Assembly (NCBI GenBank): GCA_900315095.1
Contig: OMXS01000005.1
Coordinates: 93,674-157,673, forward strand
DNA: 64,000 bases
Source: an uncultured Prevotellaceae bacterium
Lineage (GTDB): Bacteria > Bacteroidota > Bacteroidia > Bacteroidales > Bacteroidaceae
Direction: 5' to 3'
The translations under genes and the position numbers were made by a program. Shown here one piece after another: positions 1-7,246 of the stretch. The notes under the pieces are model-generated. The model was not told the origin of the DNA. It made no database searches and was given only the letters and a program-made list of their open reading frames with translations. Each line of letters opens with the position of its first letter. The stretch's first letter is position 1.

Positions 1-36
1 AAAAGTAACCCTCCGTAGTGGAGGGTTACCTTTTTA
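1..36 (-). terminator. Rho-independent terminator of the xus-like operon
   Basis: A 10-bp perfect stem (GTAACCCTCC at 5-14, GGAGGGTTAC at 20-29) with a 5-nt loop is flanked by A and T runs on both sides. On the minus strand it lies just past the stop codon of the last gene of the operon. The symmetry means it could also stop transcription from the left. Confidence 0.8.
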
Positions 37-55
37 TAATTGAGATAAGGGATGT

Positions 56-2317
56 TTATTTGTTAATAAACTTCTTGCCATCCTGGATGACAATGCCCTT
101 GTAATCCTTATTCACACGCTGACCAGCAATGTTATAGAGAGCGCCGTTGCTCTTCACATTGTTGCCGTCAACAACATTCTCGATGCCTGTAGATGTGCCG
201 TACTCGTATGGAGCTGTGCCTGCACCAATCTTAACCCAGAAATTGCTTGTACCTGTTGCATTAATCAGATTATCCGGAGTCTTTCCTTCAGCATTACTAT
301 CGTCTTTCACATACCATTTAACATTCTTGATGGTATAGGTGCAAGCACCCTTGATCACAGCAAGGTCAAATGCGATAGACTGAGCATCTGTTATGGCATT
401 GCCACCCCAATCCGAAGCAGGAACAGTATAATCAACCTTGAGGTGCTGCAATTCAGTTGTGAAGGTGAAATCAGGGATAGCATTCTTTCTGTAGGCACCA
501 GGTGAAGCGTGGGTACCTGTTGTGGTGCCAGCTTCAGTAGTTGCTACATAGTCGAACTCAAGAACAGTTTCTTCGTTAGGCTCGAGAACTCGGTTAGCGA
601 CGATGAAGAACTGGTTGTCCCAAGTCTCGCCTGTACCACCTTCTTCTTCTCTAACGTTGTCTCCATCTGAGAGGTCATCACGCTCAACACCTTCAATAAT
701 AATCTCTGTTGGGTTAGTAACGATGTCTTTCTTCTCAATGGCTTCACCCTCGAGCATCTCGAATGCCATTGCTAAGTATGTAGGATCGAGGTAAATTTTC
801 CAGATACCGACACCTGGGAGGTTGAGTTTAGCCAAACTTGATTCGGTGTACGAAGCCCAGTCCTCAGGATCGTCAACAACATAATCAGGCTTCAGAGTAT
901 TGTTCTTGAATGCAGCATCATTACCACGAACGGTAGAAATCATAATCTGATTAACGTATGCTCCTGTCTCACCTACTGTAGCTGTGTAGATTCCCTCTTC
1001 GTCATCATACTCAAATGGGATAGCATTGTCGAGGTCATACTCAAGACCGTCAATAGTATTAGCACCTGCAACGAAGTAACCTTCGTCGAGTTTCATGCTC
1101 TGCCAAGAGAGGTCGTCGAAATAGAAATCAACAGCATCCTTAACTTCTGGATTCAAGTTGAAAGCGATAGACCAACCTGTATCATTATCACGAGCGCCAT
1201 CACCTGGCCATGAGAAAGTCTTTTCAAAAGTCTGCCACTCAGTAGTGAAGGTAACATCACCCACTGCAGACCAGTGCTGATAGTCTGACGGGTTCTGATG
1301 GTGAATCTGGGTATTGGTTTTTACGCCATCCATATTCGCTCTGTAACGGAAGCGTACCTTAATCTGGTCGCCTGCTTTCCACTGTTTTGGAGACTCAATC
1401 CAGAACTGGTTGTCCCATGCAGAAGGATCGCCCTCAGTAGTAGCTGGCTGGCCATGAACAACGAATACGTGGTTGTTTGCATCTGTTGGGTCAACCTCGA
1501 TGTTAGCGGGGAATGGATCCCAACCACCATCATCGTTCATGTTGCGACCCTTCTCCTTTGACCATGCGCAAATGAGATAGTTCTTATCAGCATCGTTGTA
1601 TGCTACATTAGGATCAGACCATGGAGTCTCTGCGTCACCCATGTACTTATCGTTAACAGCACCTTCTGACATAATGAATGGCTGGCCATCGCTGTTAAGC
1701 CACTCCTGCCATGTGGTAGGACGCTGTGCCTTCTGATTGTGAGAAACGGTAATGCTCTTCCACTCGATTGTTGCTGTTGAAGTACCAGGCTGTGCAATGA
1801 GAGAACAAGAATTTCCGCCAATGCCAGAGAACGTAACCTCTACCTCTGCCCATTCTGTACCAACAGCCAGTGTTCCTGTTGCAGGGTCTGCACCCCAACT
1901 CCAACGCATTTGTATTGGAACATTAACAGGCTCAGAAGCCTTTACCATTGCCACCACCTTGTAAGTACCGTCAATTTCTGTAGGAATACCGTCGGCAACG
2001 AAATACTGATGCCAATATGGGCCAGCACCTGTTACCTTCTGATACTCTGTTCCACCTTGGGTAGTAGTTGCACCAACAGAAGTCTCTCCGTCTTTCCATT
2101 TGGCATCACCATCACCGTCAAGATCAGCCTGTGTTGCATACCTGTAGTCTGCACCATAGTCGGTCATCACACCATTGATCCACTCTGGTACATAACCCAT
2201 TACGTAGAATGGGAAGCCAGTGTTAGTTGAGTAGTCGATCGTGTAGTCGGTCACCCACTCAGCCTTTGCCCCCATGAAGCATGCCAAGAGAGCAATAAGT
2301 GTAAACAATTTCTTCAT
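56..2317 (-). CDS. Secreted multi-CBM glycan-binding protein with C-terminal sorting-like tail
   Basis: This 753-aa protein has a type I signal peptide (cleavage near GAKA/EW) and no lipobox. I see three jelly-roll-like repeats of the CBM4/9/22 kind, at roughly residues 80-200, 285-410 and 560-680. The second and third share a WDNQF(W/F)I motif, and tryptophans are frequent as in glycan-binding faces. No glycosidase motif is visible. The C-terminus (roughly the last 45 residues, with YNIAGQRV) resembles the tail on many Prevotella secreted proteins and may be a sorting signal. It is the last gene of the SusC/D operon, after the GH10-like lipoprotein, so a xylan-binding surface role is likely. 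That role is inference from context. Confidence 0.7.
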   Translation of the reverse strand: MKKLFTLIALLACFMGAKAEWVTDYTIDYSTNTGFPFYVMGYVPEWINGVMTDYGADYRYATQADLDGDGDAKWKDGETSVGATTTQGGTEYQKVTGAGPYWHQYFVADGIPTEIDGTYKVVAMVKASEPVNVPIQMRWSWGADPATGTLAVGTEWAEVEVTFSGIGGNSCSLIAQPGTSTATIEWKSITVSHNQKAQRPTTWQEWLNSDGQPFIMSEGAVNDKYMGDAETPWSDPNVAYNDADKNYLICAWSKEKGRNMNDDGGWDPFPANIEVDPTDANNHVFVVHGQPATTEGDPSAWDNQFWIESPKQWKAGDQIKVRFRYRANMDGVKTNTQIHHQNPSDYQHWSAVGDVTFTTEWQTFEKTFSWPGDGARDNDTGWSIAFNLNPEVKDAVDFYFDDLSWQSMKLDEGYFVAGANTIDGLEYDLDNAIPFEYDDEEGIYTATVGETGAYVNQIMISTVRGNDAAFKNNTLKPDYVVDDPEDWASYTESSLAKLNLPGVGIWKIYLDPTYLAMAFEMLEGEAIEKKDIVTNPTEIIIEGVERDDLSDGDNVREEEGGTGETWDNQFFIVANRVLEPNEETVLEFDYVATTEAGTTTGTHASPGAYRKNAIPDFTFTTELQHLKVDYTVPASDWGGNAITDAQSIAFDLAVIKGACTYTIKNVKWYVKDDSNAEGKTPDNLINATGTSNFWVKIGAGTAPYEYGTSTGIENVVDGNNVKSNGALYNIAGQRVNKDYKGIVIQDGKKFINK

Positions 2318-2380
2318 AATAGAAATAATTTAGATTAATAATAAAAAGAATATAAAATTTAGGTATATATTTATTCAGTA

Positions 2381-2427
2381 GTTAAGGAGTTATGGAGTTA
2401 AGGAGTTATGAAGTCCTTAACTCCTTA
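2381..2427. repeat. 8-bp tandem repeat (x4) with hairpin in the intergenic gap
   Basis: Four octamers alternate GTTAAGGA and GTTATGGA/GTTATGAA between 2381 and 2412. They are followed by an inverted copy at 2414-2427, giving an 11-bp stem (2394-2404 with 2414-2424). The repeat fills most of the gap between the GH10-like gene and the CBM gene. There is no T-tract, so a terminator role is weak. Confidence 0.7.
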
Positions 2428-2430
2428 TTC

Positions 2431-4107
2431 TCAATTTCCGCTGAGAGCGTCGCAGAATGCCTTGTATGTGGCATTGCGAACCCAGTCCTTGCTGTCCTTG
2501 TCGATAGACCAAAGACCTACAGGGTCGCTGGTGTCAGCCATGTTACCCTTGCACATGCCTGCCTGTTTCTCGTGCGGAATCTTTTCCATGTAACTCTTGA
2601 TGACATAGCCGTAGTAGTCGGCCAGTTGCTGTCGCTCTGCTGCGGATATTTTGTCAGCTGTAACATTGAGACCCTCAGCATCCTGATACTTGATGTCAAA
2701 GTTAGACAGGCGAATCAGTTTGCCTGTAGCAGCAAGATTGTCAAGGAGAGTGTTCAGTTTAGCCACGTTGTCTGCCTGCGTTGCTGCGTCCTCGCTATAT
2801 ACGAGATTCAGTTTGGCATTGATACCGTCAATCTTGGCGCCCTTTGCATCCCAGATGTCAATCCAGTATTCGAGGCTCTCCATTTTCTTGGTATCGTCGA
2901 GTCCAGACTCGCTGACGAAGAATCTCAGCAGAGATGGGTCGCCATCATATCTTTCGTAGGCTTCGCTTGCTACCTTAGATACAACGGGAACATAGTTCTC
3001 ACTGCCAAGGATGTCCTGCCAGAAGACCTTCTCGGTAGAGTGCTTGAGGTCGTACATGCCGTTCTCGAGGGTTGCCTTCGAGTCAATTGCCTCATCGATG
3101 ATATCGAACGACTTGATGCGGCCCTTGTTAATCTTCATCAGACCGTCACACCATGTATAGATAGCGTAGTTGATGGTGTCTGTCACCTCCTCCTCAGTCT
3201 GTGGGCGGTGGTTGTCGGGATAGTAGCCAACTTCTACTTTCTGTATATAAAGGATACCTCCACGACCATTGTCAATTCTGAAGAAACCCTCTGTTGCATC
3301 TGGTGCGCTTTGTGCCTCAACAACAAGTTTTGTCCACTTGTCGCCCTTTGCTACCCATGTTCCGTTGGTTCCGCTTCCTTCAATATTGTTTCCTGAGAAG
3401 TTCACATTGAAGTTCACGTCCCTGTCTGCTCTTGATCCCTTTGCCCAGAACGTAATAGTGTATTTTGCTTTAGGGTCAACTTCGAAATCTTCAACAATGC
3501 GTACGTTAGTCGTATTATTTATCTGAAGTACGTTCTGACCATCGTATCTAACGATAGAGGCTTTTCCCTTATCATTTTCTATGGTACCAGTATATGGTCC
3601 AACGCTCATCTCGTTGAAGTCAACAGTTTTCCCCTCAACAAAATCGACTGGAATCTCGATGGGGGCAGTAAGTGTGGCAAGCCAATCGTCGCCCTGGTTG
3701 GCGTTGGCAAAGATAGGGCTGCCAAACACCTCGGCACCAATTTCGTCCACATGGTCGAGAAGGTCGCTCATGTCAAGGAAGTTCATAACACCCTTGGCAT
3801 TAATAATGTTGCCAGCCATCAGCGTTGTACCAAAAGCGACATTGTCGAAATTAGTGATTGCTGCAGCATGAGCCAATTCCTGCTTATTAAAGTCAGACAC
3901 TTTGAGCATTGTGCCAAGAGACATATTGGGGTACTTATCTCTGTCGATGTACGACTTAACAGGACCCAAGTCTTTGTACGGCTCAACAAAAGAAGGATCG
4001 GGCTCTGCACGGAAATCGTCTGTCACATTATAGTCGGCACAGGAAACAACAAGTGCACCTGCTGCCAACATCAAGAGACCATTCCAAAACTTTGAAATCT
4101 TTATCAT
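2431..4107 (-). CDS. GH10-like lipoprotein with CBM insertion, probably non-catalytic xylan-binding protein
   Basis: This 558-aa protein has a lipoprotein signal ending at Cys23. A GH10-like fold spans about 40-550, interrupted at about 155-295 by a CBM4/9-like jelly roll, as in Xyn10C-type enzymes of Prevotella and Bacteroides. The GH10 acid/base segment is recognisable as FDIIDEA (Glu339). The nucleophile segment reads RLSNFDI, with Asn469 where active GH10 enzymes have Glu (TELD). The -1 subsite segments are also lost: the usual N-E-M-K and H-x-L-V-W-H motifs read GTTLMAGN and SPIFANAN. The C-terminal GLWSIDKDS matches GH10 VWG.TD..S. It is the sixth gene of the operon, 11 nt after the DUF5627 gene. 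I infer a surface glycan-binding pseudoenzyme; an active xylanase seems unlikely. Confidence 0.75.
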   Translation of the reverse strand: MIKISKFWNGLLMLAAGALVVSCADYNVTDDFRAEPDPSFVEPYKDLGPVKSYIDRDKYPNMSLGTMLKVSDFNKQELAHAAAITNFDNVAFGTTLMAGNIINAKGVMNFLDMSDLLDHVDEIGAEVFGSPIFANANQGDDWLATLTAPIEIPVDFVEGKTVDFNEMSVGPYTGTIENDKGKASIVRYDGQNVLQINNTTNVRIVEDFEVDPKAKYTITFWAKGSRADRDVNFNVNFSGNNIEGSGTNGTWVAKGDKWTKLVVEAQSAPDATEGFFRIDNGRGGILYIQKVEVGYYPDNHRPQTEEEVTDTINYAIYTWCDGLMKINKGRIKSFDIIDEAIDSKATLENGMYDLKHSTEKVFWQDILGSENYVPVVSKVASEAYERYDGDPSLLRFFVSESGLDDTKKMESLEYWIDIWDAKGAKIDGINAKLNLVYSEDAATQADNVAKLNTLLDNLAATGKLIRLSNFDIKYQDAEGLNVTADKISAAERQQLADYYGYVIKSYMEKIPHEKQAGMCKGNMADTSDPVGLWSIDKDSKDWVRNATYKAFCDALSGN

Positions 4108-4118
4108 ATTCTATCCTC

Positions 4119-5321
4119 CTATTCTTTTACGTATTTTGGTGAGAAGAATTCTTTCTTGTTTGACTCGCGAGTCTGAACAACAAGCGTGTCGGTGGTAGTA
4201 ACCTGGACATCGTTCTCGAGAATCCAAGGTTGGTCTTTACCGTTGACGGTCTTTGTTCCGATAACCCTTCCTTTCTTGAAGTTCACCGTGTACGACAGGC
4301 GGAGAATGTCACGCTCATTTGGCTTGCCTTCTCCTTGCCACTGGTAGTCTTTGTACTCTGGCTTGCCACTTCCCTTAGGAATAAACTCACCTGAACCGGC
4401 AGAAGGTATTTCCTCGTCGTCGCCAGAGATGGTGCAGTTGTTGCCATCGAAGCTGAGAATAAGGTTACACTTCTGCGACGGGCGGGTTTCTCCCGTCGGG
4501 TCCTTACCGATATTCACCGATATGGGGAACACAGCCTGCGTCATGTTCTTTGTGATGATACCGCATACCTCGTCGTTCTGGTTTATCGGGTTCTCGGTGT
4601 AACGGTCAACATCGGAATTGACCAACGAGAAGTCCTTACGAACGATTTCGGTAGTGGTGCCGCCTTCTGTTACCAGATCAACACCACGGCGGATGTATTT
4701 GCCCTGCCATGGGTTCATGTACTTCACGCAGTAGAGCACATAGTCCTTAGCCAGAACATCCCAGTCTTCCACGTTCGTTCGAGAAGGAGTAAGACCTTCA
4801 CGAGGTGTGCCAGTAAGAATCCTGTCAATACCTTTTACACTCGTCATCACGAGAGGAATAACATAGGTATTCTCTAACGCTTTGGGATCCTGGAAGAACT
4901 TATCAGTAAACTTTACCTCCACATATCCACGGCTGTCGCCTTTGTAAGGAATGGTGTTGGACAGAAGTTCATAATAGTCTGATGGCATAGGAGTCACCAG
5001 CGTTGATGGATTTCCACCAGCATCAACAAAATAGAGGTTATCGCATAACGATTCATCTACAACAATACTTGCTACTGCGTCACGTCCGTGGTATGCTCCA
5101 CCCATTGTAGCCCATATTCGACACTTGTGTTCGTTGTCTATCGAGTTGTCGTATATATCGTTACCTAGTATGAGTGTACGCACTGGGTACTGATAGGCGA
5201 AATAGGCTGTTGTTCCTCCATCAAAGTCTGGAAACTCATTCTCTGAGTTGTAGCAGGATGCAAACGACAGAGTTAGAACTCCCAGAACTGCTCCGTATAT
5301 ATATCTCTTAAGTTTCATCAT
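4119..5321 (-). CDS. DUF5627-family lipoprotein (XusE-like surface glycan-binding protein)
   Basis: The lipoprotein signal MKLKRYIYGAVLGV..FASC places the lipid-bearing Cys near residue 22. I chose the first ATG of an ATG-ATG pair at 5321; the frame extends 7 codons upstream only from a TTG. The N-terminal half resembles DUF1735 (BT_3987-like): an immunoglobulin-like fold with F(T/D) K.F repeats. The C-terminal half resembles DUF5627, which is common behind SusC/D pairs of xylan loci. It lies between the second SusD and the GH10-like gene, the position of XusE in the Prevotella bryantii xus cluster. A starch-like or xylan-binding role at the surface is inferred; no enzyme motif is seen. Confidence 0.75.
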   Translation of the reverse strand: MMKLKRYIYGAVLGVLTLSFASCYNSENEFPDFDGGTTAYFAYQYPVRTLILGNDIYDNSIDNEHKCRIWATMGGAYHGRDAVASIVVDESLCDNLYFVDAGGNPSTLVTPMPSDYYELLSNTIPYKGDSRGYVEVKFTDKFFQDPKALENTYVIPLVMTSVKGIDRILTGTPREGLTPSRTNVEDWDVLAKDYVLYCVKYMNPWQGKYIRRGVDLVTEGGTTTEIVRKDFSLVNSDVDRYTENPINQNDEVCGIITKNMTQAVFPISVNIGKDPTGETRPSQKCNLILSFDGNNCTISGDDEEIPSAGSGEFIPKGSGKPEYKDYQWQGEGKPNERDILRLSYTVNFKKGRVIGTKTVNGKDQPWILENDVQVTTTDTLVVQTRESNKKEFFSPKYVKE

Positions 5322-5336
5322 TATAATATATTTAAT

Positions 5337-5374
5337 GTTCAAAGTTCAAAGTTCAAAGTTCAAAGTTCAAAGTT
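5337..5374. repeat. GTTCAAA heptamer tandem repeat (5 copies)
   Basis: Five perfect copies of GTTCAAA run from 5337 to 5371, followed by a partial GTT. The array fills the gap between the DUF5627 gene and SusD and touches the SusD stop codon. The same heptamer in inverse orientation (TTTGAAC) is found inside a coding region at 25258-25290. Confidence 0.9.
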
Positions 5375-7205
5375 ACTGCCATCCCTTGTTTTGCACGAGA
5401 TTGCTCCATTTGAGTATCTCGCTCTTTGGAATAGGACCGTACCACTGATAAGAACTATCAAAACCGCGAACCTCTACTTCATCGATAATACTATAAGTGA
5501 GTTCGTCAGTCTCGTTGTTGCGGGTAATCTTCATACCACGAATTGGCTCATTGAGTGGCATCTGCCAACGGCGAAGATCCCAGAAGCGCTTGTTCTCGAA
5601 GCAGAGTTCGATGCGGCGCTCGTTGCGGATAAGGTCTCTCATCTTGGTCTGGTCGCCAGCACACTCTTCCAGATACACATCGCCTTCAGCAAGCGGCTGT
5701 CCAATCTCGTTGGTTGCAAGGCCGGCACGCTCACGGATAGCCTTGATGACATCGTAGGCAGTGAAGCCGACACCAGTCGGGTCAGCCTTTGGTCCCCATG
5801 CATCGTTTGCTGCCTCTGCGTATGCGAGGAACAACTCTGTGTATCGTATGCGAGGATAGATGTGTTGCTGTTTCATCTCTGAAGCACTTGCTGCCGGGCT
5901 TACATCGTCACGAAGAAGTTTCTTCAAATAGTAACCAGTACGGGTTGATGAAGACGTTTTGTCGCGGGTGTCTTCTTTGTCGCCATAGTCACCTGTGATG
6001 ATAACATTTCTTCTGTAAGTGGTACCGTTATAGATGATATCATCACTAAGACGCGGGTCACGGTTGGCGTATGGGTCCTGTGGGTTGTAACCAGACTTCG
6101 GGTCTGAGATTGGAAGACCATTGCGCATTGGGAAAGCATCAACAAGATTCTGAGAAGGGTTAACGCGACCGAGTCCATACAATGAAGGCGGGAAGTTCTG
6201 GCTTTCCTGATTAGTGTCTTTTTCTTTACTTGACAAGCACCAAAGGATTTCGGGAATACCAGAAGTACCTTCTATAACACTCTTGAATGAAGACATAAAC
6301 CAATTCTTGTTTCCAGTCTTGTCAAATCCGTCCATACCACCAATGCGCTTAAGTACGTTAGCGCAAAGAGTTGCTGCCTCGGCAGAAGTAACACCACTCT
6401 GATCGCGGAATGCGGGACTTGCTGCAAGCAGTGCAATCTGTGCCTTTATTGCCTCAGCAATTTTTCCAGACATAAGGTCCTTTGAAGAAGAGCCAAACAC
6501 AGAGTTGTAAGCGGCATAATTAGCACCAATTTCAACATATTTTGCGGGAATCTCATCGTTACTGCTGATGTCAGCGTAGTCGGCGGGAAGAAGAGCCATG
6601 GCATTGTCGCAGTCCTGGAAGCACTGCTTGACACAGTCGGCAAAAGTTGCACGAGGCTGATTGTAGTCAGAACTACCGTCTTCGGGAGTAGTCAGCAAAG
6701 GCACACCGTAGAGCACTCCATCATTGGCATAACCACCGTGAGCCATCAACAGATAGTAATAGAGAAGGGCACGCAGTCCGTATGCCTCGCCTTTAAGACG
6801 GTCGGCGAACATCTGCTGTTTGGACATGGTACTGGGAGACCACTTCACTTTATCTACAATAGTAAGGAACAGGTTAACATACTGGATACCATCCTTACAA
6901 CTGTTCCATTGAGACATTGGGTCGTTGTCTGATGCCCACGCACCGGGAGTCATTGCAATTGTGCGGTATGTGCTGTTTGTATTGGTAACAGCATCATCTG
7001 TAGCAATGTCCGTCTCAGTGGTTCTAAAATATGGAAGACGGGCATAAGCGTAAATCAGCAAGCCGTGTGCATACTTGGACTCCTCGATAAAGTCTTCCAA
7101 CTGTCGATGGTTCTCTTCTGCCGGTTCAAACATGTCATTGCAAGAACAGAGAGCTAGAAGACCGAACAAATACAATATAATGTTTCTTATTTTCATTTTC
7201 TTCAT
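5373..7205 (-). CDS. SusD-like nutrient-binding outer-membrane lipoprotein (second pair)
   Basis: It is a RagB/SusD-family lipoprotein with the signal MKKMKIRNIILYLFGLLALCSC. I use the ATG at 7205; MKIRN nine bases further in is also possible. SusD hallmarks are present: an N-terminal Cys followed by a TPR-like helical domain, an NDP/GYNPQDPYANRDPR segment, and the C-terminal RNERRIELCFENKRFWDLRRW motif. It closes the second SusC/SusD pair (XusC/XusD position) and acts with the SusC below it as the lid of the transporter. It is directly followed by the heptamer array and the DUF5627 gene in the same operon. Confidence 0.92.
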   Translation of the reverse strand: MKKMKIRNIILYLFGLLALCSCNDMFEPAEENHRQLEDFIEESKYAHGLLIYAYARLPYFRTTETDIATDDAVTNTNSTYRTIAMTPGAWASDNDPMSQWNSCKDGIQYVNLFLTIVDKVKWSPSTMSKQQMFADRLKGEAYGLRALLYYYLLMAHGGYANDGVLYGVPLLTTPEDGSSDYNQPRATFADCVKQCFQDCDNAMALLPADYADISSNDEIPAKYVEIGANYAAYNSVFGSSSKDLMSGKIAEAIKAQIALLAASPAFRDQSGVTSAEAATLCANVLKRIGGMDGFDKTGNKNWFMSSFKSVIEGTSGIPEILWCLSSKEKDTNQESQNFPPSLYGLGRVNPSQNLVDAFPMRNGLPISDPKSGYNPQDPYANRDPRLSDDIIYNGTTYRRNVIITGDYGDKEDTRDKTSSSTRTGYYLKKLLRDDVSPAASASEMKQQHIYPRIRYTELFLAYAEAANDAWGPKADPTGVGFTAYDVIKAIRERAGLATNEIGQPLAEGDVYLEECAGDQTKMRDLIRNERRIELCFENKRFWDLRRWQMPLNEPIRGMKITRNNETDELTYSIIDEVEVRGFDSSYQWYGPIPKSEILKWSNLVQNKGWQ

Positions 7206-7212
7206 TTCTTTA

Positions 7213-7240
7213 ATTGTCAATTATCAATTGTCAATTATCA
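7213..7240. repeat. ATTRTCA heptamer tandem repeat (4 copies)
   Basis: Alternating ATTGTCA and ATTATCA units at 7213, 7220, 7227 and 7234 fill the SusC-SusD gap. A related four-unit array (TATCAAT type) occupies 10171-10198 next to the upstream SusC start. Confidence 0.85.
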
Positions 7241-7246
7241 ACTAAA

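Noticed and set aside
56-300. T9SS sorting domain as a certain call
   Set aside because: The tail resembles Prevotella C-terminal domains, but no T9SS gene is in the window, so I kept it as sorting-like.
2392-3396. 334-aa open frame on the plus strand
   Set aside because: It lies wholly opposite the GH10-like gene, has no signal peptide or family motif, and its composition is that of an antisense shadow.
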